A DNA stretch of 11,328 nt from Legionella genomosp. 1 (GCA_945901965.1 CAMDMN010000043.1:1-11328); one strand, 5' to 3'. Counted from the first letter of the stretch, positions 1 through 7,082 are shown. Numbers and translations: made by a program. Notes: a model not told the origin generated them from the letters alone.

Positions 1-377
1 ACTTTAAAAAATTGGCTGTTTTTAAGTTTTGTATTTTTGAGAGAGCATTCAATGCACATGCTATTAGAAAAATTGCTTTCAGATAGATCTGATTCATCAA
101 AATTTGTTTCAAAAATACTTGCAACTACGAAATTTGAATGAACAAGAGATTTATTTTTAAAGTCAACTTTCCTTATGTAAGCTGCCGTCCAATATGAGCC
201 ATCTAACTTTACAGCTAAAAATGATTCATTTTTGTAAGTGTTGATAATATATTCTGTAATATCACACTTTTGGCAATTATCGGATTTATTTAATTTTTCA
301 ATATCAGAAGGTATATATGCATAAGATATTGCTGACATCATAGCAAAAATCAAGATTGCGAAAAGACCTTTTTTCAT
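1..377 (-). CDS. Exported pentapeptide-repeat protein (5' part, cut by window edge)
   Basis: An open frame runs from ATG 377-375 to the window edge without a stop (125 codons), so the C-terminus is missing. Residues 1-20 form a typical Sec signal peptide: MKK start, hydrophobic core LFAILIFAMM, and likely cleavage after SYA20. A Cys-x-x-Cys lies at 35-38. From residue 71 to the edge there are 11 uninterrupted five-residue units with L or F in the third place, such as SNFVV, TNFDE, SDLSE, SNFSN and TKLKN. This is the diagnostic pattern of the pentapeptide-repeat right-handed beta-helix. AGGTG five bases before the ATG is a good ribosome site. Family knowledge: such helices serve as binding scaffolds, and no catalytic role can be read here. 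The inferred location is periplasm or outside the cell. It is separated by about 290 bp from the next gene and is probably its own unit. Confidence 0.85.
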   Translation of the reverse strand, partial: MKKGLFAILIFAMMSAISYAYIPSDIEKLNKSDNCQKCDITEYIINTYKNESFLAVKLDGSYWTAAYIRKVDFKNKSLVHSNFVVASIFETNFDESDLSESNFSNSMCIECSLKNTKLKNSQFFK

Positions 378-446
378 TTTTACACCTATCCCATTCCATT
401 TTTTGAGGATAATTACATCATAAATAATTTACTTATCCAATAGTTA

Positions 447-473
447 ATTATTAATTCTTCTTAAGACAGTCAA
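447..473 (-). promoter_or_regulatory. Possible promoter of the pentapeptide-repeat gene
   Basis: Read on the minus strand, TTGACT (473-468, 5/6 to the -35 consensus) is followed after 15 bp by AATAAT (452-447, 5/6 to the -10 consensus). Transcription would begin near 440 and leave a leader of about 60 nt before the ATG at 377. The spacer is shorter than the optimal 17 bp and the region is AT-rich, so a chance match is possible. Confidence 0.35.
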
Positions 474-588
474 GAAACCACGCAAAGAAATTGCCATGTG
501 GTTCGCTTTCTTCATTGAGCATCTAATCTGATATACATTGGAGGATCTATTTAATAATCTAATATTTCTTATTTGTAATTTAATCGGT

Positions 589-668
589 TTTGCATTAAAG
601 CAAATAACCCTTTGATATATATATAAATAACCATTTTAATTCATGTTATAACGATTTGCATTAAAGCA
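589..668. repeat. Two direct copies of a 14-bp sequence in the 378-670 gap
   Basis: TTTGCATTAAAGCA occurs identically at 589-602 and 655-668, 66 bp apart in the same orientation. In the left copy the flanking bases make a small hairpin, TTTGC/GCAAA with a 6-base loop. The right copy runs into the 3' end of the AlbA_2 gene and forms an imperfect palindrome, GCATTAAAG/CTTTATGC at 658-676. The sequence between is AT-rich with a TA run at 616-624. Nothing else gene-like was seen in the 293-bp gap. It could be a protein-binding site, 3'-end structure or an old recombination scar. Confidence 0.5.
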
Positions 669-670
669 CT

Positions 671-2089
671 TTATGCCCAAAAGGGAAGGTAACGGGCATA
701 TCGTGTGGAACTAGTATCTGAGTCATCGGCCTTAATAAATCCTTCATCTTTAGCAGCACTAATGACCAAAGAAACCGTAGCTGACTTTGACTCTGGTAAT
801 TTAAAGCGTTCTCGTAATGTTTGATTAGACATTAATTTATTACTTAAATAATGCAAGCAAGCATGTTGGTAGCAAGCTCTGACTCTATCTCCCTTGCTCA
901 TTTTAGAGAATTCCTGATGCGCAAATAATATGGCTGTCGTTCTTGCTTCCCCTACGCGAAAATCAGGTGCTGGCAATTGATAGACTTCGGCTGCATGCAC
1001 AACTTTATCAATACCACTACCTTTTTCTTCACAAATACCAAAGCGGCGCATCAAATCAGCTAATATTTCATTGCGGGATCGGTATTCATCTATAAATCTT
1101 TCAACCGTTATTGATGGAATACCTGGATTAGATATTTCAATTCGATCCAAATACATTTCTAACATCACTGAAGTGCCAGTTGTTTGAAAATCTTGATGAA
1201 CTAGGGCATTTGCAATTAGCTCTCTTAATGCTTGTTTGGGAAACATTTTTACTTCATCTCGAAAGACTTCTTCTATAAAATGATTTCTTGGTGCGGCAGA
1301 ATGAACAAAATCGACTAAATTTTCGAAACCTACCGCATAACCTTGGTTAAAAACTTTATCTTCCCTTGTGTTAAGTTTATTAAGTCCTTCATAAATAACT
1401 ACACGAGGAGCTTTTCTAGCCAATTCAGGAGAGAAGGCGTCAAGTTTCTTAGCTAGTAAAATAGCGGCTAAATTTGATATAACCCATCTGCCACCTTTGG
1501 CAGAGATTAGTTTATCAGTCGTAAAACGTTCTAAAACACCTTCTTGTGTTGTTGGATAAGGTTGCTTTAACAACTCAAAATAAACTTGAGTATCCAAAAA
1601 CGAAATGACCTCATGAGAAGTAACATCTGATTTAGCTGCTAAAGTAAACCAACTAGGTGATCCCTCTGAAAAAATACGGCGTAAGTGGTCTGGAGTCATA
1701 GGCACTAAAGACTCTCCAGAACGCATTAAATAAGCACCCTCAAAATGAACAGGATGGCCAATAGGCCTAGCAGGGATATCAAATACTAAAACTCGGCCAT
1801 CAGGATGCATTAACTCATATACATCAACACGAAAATGTAACTGTTCCAAAATTCGTAGTTTGATCTCAGCAAGATTTAAGAATGCTTTGGTATCTAGCAC
1901 TTGGCGAGGTAATCTATCACTAACACCAAGAATTAAATATCCGCCAAGTTCATTAGATAATGCGACACAATATCTCATTAATTTATCAATATTAAATTGA
2001 TTTGGAGCAGCTTTGAATTCAAGATGTTCATTTTCAGGCTCTTCAAGAAGCCATCTATTGAGAATATTTAGAGTTATCATACCAACCAT
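671..2089 (-). CDS. AlbA_2/Schlafen-type ATP-binding protein, RecG-like putative regulator
   Basis: The 472-aa protein has the usual three-part layout of this family. Numbering here counts from a TTG codon at 2092. First is an N-terminal AlbA_2 (divergent AAA-4/Schlafen) domain at about 15-140, with LEFK at 24-27 and ALSNELGGYLILGVSD at 44-59. Second is a GHKL-like ATP-binding region with ELIANALVHQDF (291-302), DRIEISNPG (316-324) and EEKGSGIDKV (355-364). Third is a winged-helix-like tail from about 400. Known members are annotated as ATP-dependent helicase RecG-like or transcriptional regulators; some occur in defence loci, but the role is mostly unproven. The start is uncertain: TTG 2092, ATG 2089 (chosen, GGA four bases upstream) or ATG 2080. 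It reads in the same direction as the integrase 129 bp upstream but appears to have its own -10 element. It may be cargo or chromosomal flank. Confidence 0.85.
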   Translation of the reverse strand: MVGMITLNILNRWLLEEPENEHLEFKAAPNQFNIDKLMRYCVALSNELGGYLILGVSDRLPRQVLDTKAFLNLAEIKLRILEQLHFRVDVYELMHPDGRVLVFDIPARPIGHPVHFEGAYLMRSGESLVPMTPDHLRRIFSEGSPSWFTLAAKSDVTSHEVISFLDTQVYFELLKQPYPTTQEGVLERFTTDKLISAKGGRWVISNLAAILLAKKLDAFSPELARKAPRVVIYEGLNKLNTREDKVFNQGYAVGFENLVDFVHSAAPRNHFIEEVFRDEVKMFPKQALRELIANALVHQDFQTTGTSVMLEMYLDRIEISNPGIPSITVERFIDEYRSRNEILADLMRRFGICEEKGSGIDKVVHAAEVYQLPAPDFRVGEARTTAILFAHQEFSKMSKGDRVRACYQHACLHYLSNKLMSNQTLRERFKLPESKSATVSLVISAAKDEGFIKADDSDTSSTRYARYLPFWA

Positions 2090-2116
2090 CAAGTCCAGAT
2101 TTTCAAATTATTAGAA

Positions 2117-2122
2117 ATTATA
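2117..2122 (-). promoter_or_regulatory. Candidate -10 box of the AlbA_2 gene
   Basis: On the minus strand a perfect TATAAT lies at 2122-2117, about 28 bp before the chosen start at 2089. No good -35 is present 16-18 bp upstream, so the promoter is weak, activated or misread. A near-palindrome GCTATTTAAATTAGC at 2144-2158 covers the -35 position and could be an operator. Confidence 0.35.
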
Positions 2123-2217
2123 ACAAAGAAATCAAAATAGTCTGCTATTTAAATTAGCCAGCATAAGTATATTGTAGAGCCAAATAATTTATATGATTTG
2201 ATTCGTAGTTAATGCTT

Positions 2218-3426
2218 TTATTTTGTATTTTCAATAGAGAAAACAGGAGATTTCCATTCATTAATTGGCCTATATCCGGCAACTGTAGATTTGTCTGGAA
2301 TCCACCGTCCATAATGCTTAATAATCATCTCCGTGTCTTTATGCCCCATCTGTGTTGCAACCCATAAGGAGTTTTCACCAGCTGATAGCATCATTGACGC
2401 ATAAGTGTGGCGAGTTTGATAAGGATTCCGATAACGAATACCAGCCTTTCTTAAAATATGCGCCCAACAGGTTTTACGTATCTGGCCATCAGTTTCCCAT
2501 GGGGTATTGGTGCGAGGATTATAAAATACTCTTTTACCTTCAAGGTAAGTGAACGATTTTTGATTTTTTAAAGCTTCCAATGCCGGTGGTAATAATAAAA
2601 CATCACGCGAACCAGACTTGGTTTTTGTACCTTTTTCTTGCTTCATAACTACTGCGCGTGAGACTCGCACTAAACCTTTAAGCCAGTCAATATCATCCCA
2701 TTCCAAAGCAATTAGCTCTGAAGTGCGAAGACCTGCAAAAAAGGCAAATTGGAATAAATTTCTTGCTTGTCCTGTTGCTTCATTTAAAATTGCTTTTATC
2801 TCATTTTGATCAAATGGATCTACCTCCCAGTCACTGTGACTTGTTTTCTTATTGATTAATTTAGATAGCACTAATCTATCAAGTGGATTACGCTCAATAA
2901 CACCGTCGTTAAGTGCTTGATCCAGCATATTGCGTAAAGGTGTTATAATATTACGCACGGTTTTTATGGTTAAATTCAGTTTGGTGACCCAATTACGTAT
3001 GATTATCGGTGATAAATCACGAATAGGGATTTCTCCGAAGGTTGGATACAAATGTGCTTCGCAAACTTTCCTATAACCATTGTAGGTGCTTGATTCCAAT
3101 GTTTTTTCTGCAATTTCCATATAGTCTTTGAGTAATTTACCAGTACTTGCTTTGATTATTGCATGCCCAAATAATCTTGAGCGCTTTGAATTTGGAAAAT
3201 AATCAGCATAATTAAACGTACCTAAAGCAATTGCATTGATAATTTCACCACGCAGGCGTTCAGCATATTTTAAATTTGCTTTTGTGGGCTCAATTTTTAT
3301 AGTTTCACGGCACAAAACTCCTTTGAATCTGAATGCAATTCTAATACATTGTCCTGTTTCCCAATCTCGAACATTTACACCGCGCGTAGGCTGCGAATTA
3401 TTGCCTTGTTCCCGTTTTCCACCCAT
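2218..3426 (-). CDS. int: Tyrosine recombinase (phage/ICE-type site-specific integrase)
   Basis: This 402-aa enzyme would insert and excise the element by strand exchange through a 3'-phosphotyrosine intermediate. Residues 1-85 resemble the DUF3596 arm-binding domain (SQPTRGVNVR, then IRIAFRFKGVLCRE, then FNYADYFPNSKRSRLFG). About 95-190 is the SAM-like core-binding domain, and 203-380 is the catalytic domain. Visible catalytic residues are R234 (AGLRTSEL), a Lys in TKTKSGSRD (268 or 270), R339-H340 in NPYQTRHTYAS, H362 in MGHKD and nucleophile Y372 in KHYGRW. The first His of the HxxR box is Tyr (Y336), which is usual in this subfamily as I know it. Length is complete for the family. The start is supported by AGAGG seven bases upstream, although it lies 52 bp inside the excisionase-like gene. 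No tRNA gene or clear att core was found next to it. Confidence 0.95.
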   Translation of the reverse strand: MGGKREQGNNSQPTRGVNVRDWETGQCIRIAFRFKGVLCRETIKIEPTKANLKYAERLRGEIINAIALGTFNYADYFPNSKRSRLFGHAIIKASTGKLLKDYMEIAEKTLESSTYNGYRKVCEAHLYPTFGEIPIRDLSPIIIRNWVTKLNLTIKTVRNIITPLRNMLDQALNDGVIERNPLDRLVLSKLINKKTSHSDWEVDPFDQNEIKAILNEATGQARNLFQFAFFAGLRTSELIALEWDDIDWLKGLVRVSRAVVMKQEKGTKTKSGSRDVLLLPPALEALKNQKSFTYLEGKRVFYNPRTNTPWETDGQIRKTCWAHILRKAGIRYRNPYQTRHTYASMMLSAGENSLWVATQMGHKDTEMIIKHYGRWIPDKSTVAGYRPINEWKSPVFSIENTK

Positions 3427-3581
3427 CGCTCAACCTCTATTAAATTGATCCATATGTTACCATCTGGTCCTATTTTACATTGTATACCATCAAGCCACAT
3501 ACCTTTTTTACGTTTGGCGTGAACTGCATTTGATGTATCACCTGAGTCAAGACAATATTTTTTTAATTTTACCCATTTCAT
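3375..3581 (-). CDS. Excisionase-like small DNA-binding protein
   Basis: This 68-aa protein begins MKWVKLKKYCLDSGDTSNAV and carries KRKKGMWLDGIQ, then GPDGNIWINLIEVERWVE (residues 39-56). It resembles the small excisionase-like proteins often encoded just before integrases: a winged-helix type fold in which a short helix reads DNA and the W-I-N-L-I-E-V-E-R-W segment closes the fold. By family analogy it would bind arm sites and direct recombination towards excision. The gene starts 22 bp after the 88-aa gene, and its last 52 bp overlap the integrase start, so the three should be co-transcribed and xis and int translationally linked. AAGGA about 10 bases upstream of the ATG supports the start. 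Confidence 0.75.
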   Translation of the reverse strand: MKWVKLKKYCLDSGDTSNAVHAKRKKGMWLDGIQCKIGPDGNIWINLIEVERWVENGNKAIIRSLRAV

Positions 3582-3603
3582 AGTATTGGCTTCCTTATGT
3601 TAT

Positions 3604-3870
3604 TCAGTCTGCAATCTGATTAATTTGAACAATGAATTTTGATTGGCGATTTTTTTTAGGGTGTATATCTAAAATTATTTGATAGAGCTTTATGAGCTGC
3701 AGCTCAGATAAAAAATCTTCTGGCACCACATTCTTGCAGTGAATTGATCGAATATGATCTATTGATGAATTTGATAATTCAGCAATATTTTTTAAGTTAT
3801 AATTAGTTGACTCCAAAATGTATTGAATTATCCCTTTGTATATTTGCAATTTGGCATTTATTTGAAGCAT
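3604..3870 (-). CDS. 88-aa putative HTH protein, first gene of the integration operon
   Basis: This short protein has no assigned function. Its middle, LKNIAELSNSSIDHIRSIH (residues 26-44), reads as a helix-turn-helix: helix, turn at SNSS, then recognition helix. The rest is helical and leucine/isoleucine-rich, with a basic IHPKKNRQSK stretch near the C-terminus. A strong ribosome site (AAGGA, six bases before ATG 3870) and co-directional tight spacing to the excisionase gene (22 bp) make it a real gene. I recall similar small proteins in Legionella mobile regions, but that is from memory only. The inferred role is regulator of the int/xis unit or accessory recombination-directionality factor; a DNA-binding role is not shown. 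Confidence 0.7.
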   Translation of the reverse strand: MLQINAKLQIYKGIIQYILESTNYNLKNIAELSNSSIDHIRSIHCKNVVPEDFLSELQLIKLYQIILDIHPKKNRQSKFIVQINQIAD

Positions 3871-4089
3871 ATTTATTCCTTATCCATATTAATTTTGTTA
3901 AAAAAAGCAATCGGCTATCTGCAGATGTTTTTCTTAATAAGGAGTCGAAACAAAAGATATCGGTGAAGAAATAAAGTAGCCCATTGAAAATAATGAGCGA
4001 CTATTTCACGTATGGTTTTCTGAGAAAAATTGTGCATGATAATATCCATTAGTAATTTTATTTATTCCTAATGCAATAATACCTTATTT

Positions 4090-4122
4090 GAGAAACTTTT
4101 CAAGAGTTTCTCTCGATGAGAA
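4090..4122 (-). promoter_or_regulatory. Overlapping alternative hairpins downstream of the cargo operon
   Basis: A perfect 8-bp inverted repeat, GAGAAACT (4090-4097) and AGTTTCTC (4105-4112), has a 7-base loop. Its right arm also pairs with GAGAA at 4118-4122 (TTCTC 4108-4112, 5-base loop), so the two stems exclude each other. It sits 6-38 bp past the stop of the last cargo gene, where a terminator would be expected. There is no T-tract on either strand, so it is not a standard intrinsic terminator. It could stabilise the mRNA 3' end, bind a protein or act in the leader of the downstream 88-aa gene. Confidence 0.45.
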
Positions 4123-4127
4123 TTAAT

Positions 4128-4556
4128 TTATTTTACTTTGTAAATATGATGCTCTGTATATTGGTCTCCGTTCCATAGATGCTTTGTTGTTTTATAACTC
4201 CAATCATCACCAAGAATATATTTAACTTTGAACGCCATATAACATCGATCTAATTTGTTAGGATCAACAAGCCCCTTTAAATTAGGAAATGGGTCATCAT
4301 GAAATTGATACACTAAATCATTTGCAGAATTTCTAGTAAATTCCACTTTTAATCCGACCATTTTATCTCGTTCACCAACCATCCGCTCGAATTCAGCTAA
4401 ATCACCCTTTTTAAAATCATTACCATAGGATTTACTTAATCCAGTAGTCATCAACTCTGAAAATAATTCTAAGGCTCTTTCTTCCCCATATTCTTGTTTT
4501 AATAGCTTAAAAACATTTTCAAATAAGCCAAAAAAGGCAGCATTATAAATTGTCAT
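4128..4556 (-). CDS. L-2-amino-thiazoline-4-carboxylic acid hydrolase-like protein
   Basis: This 142-aa cytosolic protein has no signal peptide or membrane segment. It resembles the L-ATC hydrolase family (PF14196 type): an N-terminal helical part (FFGLFENVFKLLKQEYGEERALELF), then VGERDKMVGLKVEF (60-73), HDDPFPNLKG (86-95), and the C-terminal block LDRCYMAFKVKYILGDDW (102-119) followed by TTKHLWNGDQYTEHHIYK. Founding members open the thiazoline ring of L-ATC to a carbamoyl-cysteine on the way to L-cysteine; many relatives have unknown substrates. Only one Cys is present (C105), so the same chemistry is uncertain. AGGG six bases before the ATG is a good ribosome site. The gene overlaps the transporter gene by 14 bp and ends the operon, which suggests it acts on the transported compound. 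The family call is by recognition, not search. Confidence 0.55.
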   Translation of the reverse strand: MTIYNAAFFGLFENVFKLLKQEYGEERALELFSELMTTGLSKSYGNDFKKGDLAEFERMVGERDKMVGLKVEFTRNSANDLVYQFHDDPFPNLKGLVDPNKLDRCYMAFKVKYILGDDWSYKTTKHLWNGDQYTEHHIYKVK

Positions 4557-5877
4557 GATTTACCCTCGTATAAAAATTATTCCAATCTTTTTGATAAAGT
4601 AATGCTTCATCTTGGGTTGTGTTTAAATTAACAAAAGAGGCTTTTCGTAACCAGCTTGTTGCCAAAAGAAAAACTGATAATAACCCTGCGAGATATAACC
4701 CTGGAGCATAATTGGATACAAAATTATGCTCTACTAATAGTAAAACAATAGGTGTGCTGCTGCTAAATACTGTAATACTTAAATTAAAAGACAGCGACAC
4801 ACCAGAACATCTAACTCCAAAAGGAAACGCCGTCACCAGTAAAGAAAAAATAGTAGATGTGATTATTGAAGTTAAGATAGAGAACACAGCAATAGAAATC
4901 ATCACATTGACCATGCTCCCAGATTCAAACATATAAAAAAGCCATGGCGATAACACAATTGTACCTACTAATGCCCATTTATAGACTTCAAATACAGGAA
5001 ATCGTTCAAAAAATTTTGCAAATAGTGGAGACAGTAGCATCATCAATATTATTGCTAAAGATAATACTAATAAGCTATCTGTCTGACTAAATCCTAAAAT
5101 CGTTGTCAGATAATAAGGAAAATGAACGATGATGGTACTGGTTGTTACTGAGTATGAGGCCACAACAAAAAAGCCAAAAATTATTGTTGGCCAATACTTT
5201 TTAAAAAGTGAGTTAATTGGTTTTTTAACAACAAAATTATTTTTTTCTGCTAAAGCAAATAAATTAAAATCATTTAAATAATAACGTAAGTAAGCTGCAA
5301 TACCCCCTAAAGGTAAAGCCAATAAAAATGGCAATCGCCAGCACCACTGGTTAAGAATATGATGCGCTACTAATTCCTGCGTTATGGCACAAACAAAGGT
5401 GCCAAGCAGCAAACCCACAAATACGCTTGAAAGAACTGCCGCACCAATAATGCGTTGATGCTTAAACGCATATTTTTCAAAAAGTAATACTACAGCACTT
5501 CCTTCTTCCCCGCTCACTGCCAAACCTTGTATAAGTCGCAATAATAATAGTAGAGCTGGAGATATTACGCCTAAGGTATTATATCCAGGGATTAATCCTA
5601 TAAGAAACGTAGTAACGGTAGCCAAGATAATCGTCATTGATAGAGAATAGCTTCTGCCTTTTTTATCACCTAAATAACCAAACAATAAAGCACCGATTGG
5701 CCTCGTTAGATACCCGCAAGCAAAAACACCAAATACAAATAAATAGGATAAATATTTATTATCAAAGTCAAAAAAGGTCTCTTTAATTTGTGGCGCAAGA
5801 AATGCATACAACGTGAAATCGTAAAATTGCATTGTATTACCAAGTAATGCACCAAAGCTTTTTTTATAATCGATCAT
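4543..5877 (-). CDS. MFS transporter, metabolite:H+ symporter (MHS/ProP-like) family
   Basis: A 444-aa inner-membrane protein with about 12 hydrophobic segments. The MHS signature is clear: YDFTLYAFLAPQI (19-31), TRPIGALLFGYLGDKKGR (58-75, MFS motif A between TM2 and TM3), RLIQGLAVSGEEGSA (114-128) and WRLPF (180-184). RCSGVSLSFNLS (356-367) is also typical. Family members import compounds such as proline/betaine, citrate, ketoglutarate or shikimate with protons; the substrate cannot be read from sequence. The start overlaps the sensor gene by 14 bp with no Shine-Dalgarno, which points to translational coupling. The end overlaps the hydrolase-like gene by the same 14 bp. It lies inside a putative mobile element next to a sensor and a hydrolase, so dedicated substrate uptake is the simplest inference. 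Efflux is not excluded. Confidence 0.9.
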   Translation of the reverse strand: MIDYKKSFGALLGNTMQFYDFTLYAFLAPQIKETFFDFDNKYLSYLFVFGVFACGYLTRPIGALLFGYLGDKKGRSYSLSMTIILATVTTFLIGLIPGYNTLGVISPALLLLLRLIQGLAVSGEEGSAVVLLFEKYAFKHQRIIGAAVLSSVFVGLLLGTFVCAITQELVAHHILNQWCWRLPFLLALPLGGIAAYLRYYLNDFNLFALAEKNNFVVKKPINSLFKKYWPTIIFGFFVVASYSVTTSTIIVHFPYYLTTILGFSQTDSLLVLSLAIILMMLLSPLFAKFFERFPVFEVYKWALVGTIVLSPWLFYMFESGSMVNVMISIAVFSILTSIITSTIFSLLVTAFPFGVRCSGVSLSFNLSITVFSSSTPIVLLLVEHNFVSNYAPGLYLAGLLSVFLLATSWLRKASFVNLNTTQDEALLYQKDWNNFYTRVNHDNL

Positions 5878-6463
5878 AAATAGGAAACTTAAAAATATTT
5901 GAATTTGAAACTAGTTTTTTACTTAAATTATACCCAAGAACTCTATCTTGGATGATTGATTTTATCTGCGCAAAACAGTGATCGCCCATTGAATAAAATA
6001 ATTCTTGCTGCTCCTTCACATTAAGAACGAAATCTACGCCATCAGATTTAGTCGCAAATGAATAAAGAAGGGTTAATCCAAACTGTTTCTTAACAATAAC
6101 AAGGCCTGTATTAATACCATTTTTTCTTTCCATGTTATTTTTTAGAGTATTGTAATAACGAGGATCATAGGTCTCATCCCAGGTATAAAAATCTTTGTTA
6201 CCATAAAAAGTTTTTGAAATTGAGCCATTATAACGATATGAGCCATCTTTAAAGATGTTGTAGGCAATTTGTGGTCGATAAGACAAAATAGTCATTTTCC
6301 CTGAATCATCTACCACGTTAATTGAAAAATGATGGATCCCATTGTCGCCAATGATTTCTTTGTAGATCTTGCCTAATTTATAGCAGTTCTCAAAAGAAAT
6401 AGTGGCTCCATTTTCATGAAGTTTTGGTAACTCATGCCGAGGTAGAACAATATACTTTTCCAT
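5864..6463 (-). CDS. Stand-alone LuxR-type N-terminal sensor domain, HTH absent
   Basis: This 199-aa soluble protein reads like the N-terminal ligand-binding/sensor half of LuxR-type regulators that I associate with Legionella. Features are TISFENCYKLGKIYKEIIGDNGIHHFSINVV (21-51), MTILSYRPQIAYNIFKDGSYRYNGSI (57-82), YTWDETYDPRYY (93-104), and GLVIVKKQFGLTLLYSFATKSDG (120-142). In those proteins a LuxR helix-turn-helix of about 60 residues follows; here the chain stops after a short tail (FKFPIYDRL). No HTH frame is visible just downstream, where the transporter gene starts 14 bp before this stop. It could sense a ligand and act through another protein such as the XRE regulator upstream, or be a decayed regulator. 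AGGA nine bases before the ATG supports the start. The family call is tentative. Confidence 0.55.
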   Translation of the reverse strand: MEKYIVLPRHELPKLHENGATISFENCYKLGKIYKEIIGDNGIHHFSINVVDDSGKMTILSYRPQIAYNIFKDGSYRYNGSISKTFYGNKDFYTWDETYDPRYYNTLKNNMERKNGINTGLVIVKKQFGLTLLYSFATKSDGVDFVLNVKEQQELFYSMGDHCFAQIKSIIQDRVLGYNLSKKLVSNSNIFKFPIYDRL

Positions 6464-6491
6464 CTAATTACATCCTATTACAACTTATTTC

Positions 6492-7082
6492 CTACTCAAT
6501 AAATGTGACTTTCCTTAATAATTCATCCGTGATTCGTATACCTAGTCCTTTAAAAAAAGATTCAAGACATACACCTATAATCCTTGTGCGCTCTTCTCCA
6601 ACAGCGTTTGTGGCAATAATTTTATTATAAAGATCAAAACAAAAATCTAGACTCTCTTCCATATTAGCTTCAGGAATTTGTTTTAAAACTGGTAATAGCT
6701 GAAGAAGTATTTTCTTCAGTACAATGGTATTTACCATCGAGTATTTATGTTCCATGGAAATCGTTGGTATGGCATAAGCATTTAATTCGCCTGTTTGCCC
6801 TAATCGCTCTTGCTCGGATAATATTTTTTCTTCTAATTCTTTAGAACCATACTCACCACATGGATCGCCTTGCCCGGTAATAAGCCAGGTAGGATTAACT
6901 TTAAATAGCTCAGAATAACTTATGATGTTTTCTAAACTTAGTGTTCTTTTGCCATTTTCATGCTGAGAATAAGTGGATGCGGGAATCGCATACTTTTCAA
7001 TTAATTCTCGGGCAGTTTTGTATCCAGAAGCGACTCTGATAATTTTTAAACGCTTAGGGATGTCGGCAATAAAATGCATCAT
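6492..7082 (-). CDS. XRE-family, phage-repressor-like transcriptional regulator
   Basis: A 196-aa protein with an N-terminal XRE helix-turn-helix at about 8-65. IPKRLKIIRVASGYKTARELIEKYAIPASTYSQHENGKRTLSLENIISYSELFKV includes the typical second and recognition helices and the conserved N-P-T-W-L-I-T-G-Q-G ending (63-72). The C-terminal 110 residues are helical and leucine-rich, likely for dimerisation. No LexA-type Ser/Lys protease dyad was recognised. It is first in a minus-strand operon, 28 bp before the sensor gene. A 14-bp inverted repeat at its own promoter suggests autorepression. ATG 7082 and 7079 are adjacent; neither has a clear Shine-Dalgarno, so translation may start weakly. It sits between cargo and tra genes and could control either or both. 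Confidence 0.85.
   Translation of the reverse strand: MMHFIADIPKRLKIIRVASGYKTARELIEKYAIPASTYSQHENGKRTLSLENIISYSELFKVNPTWLITGQGDPCGEYGSKELEEKILSEQERLGQTGELNAYAIPTISMEHKYSMVNTIVLKKILLQLLPVLKQIPEANMEESLDFCFDLYNKIIATNAVGEERTRIIGVCLESFFKGLGIRITDELLRKVTFIE

Noticed and set aside
478..515. Interleaved CCAC/GTGG and AAGAAA/TTTCTT pairings as a pseudoknot or riboswitch.
   Set aside because: The stems are four to six bases in AT-rich DNA with no known motif; chance is likely.
2093..2217. Possible attachment site or tRNA 3' end next to the integrase (GATTTGATTCG resembles a T-loop).
   Set aside because: No acceptor or anticodon stem could be built and no second copy was seen in the window.
2352..3448. 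Plus-strand open frames of 63-70 codons opposite the integrase.
   Set aside because: They are antisense shadows of int with no ribosome sites or recognisable protein features.
3950..4030. Plus-strand ACTATTTCACGTATGGTTTTCTGAG recalls the conserved sequence after a group II intron reverse transcriptase gene.
   Set aside because: The match is short and imperfect; no domain V-like hairpin or reverse transcriptase coding remnant was found around it.
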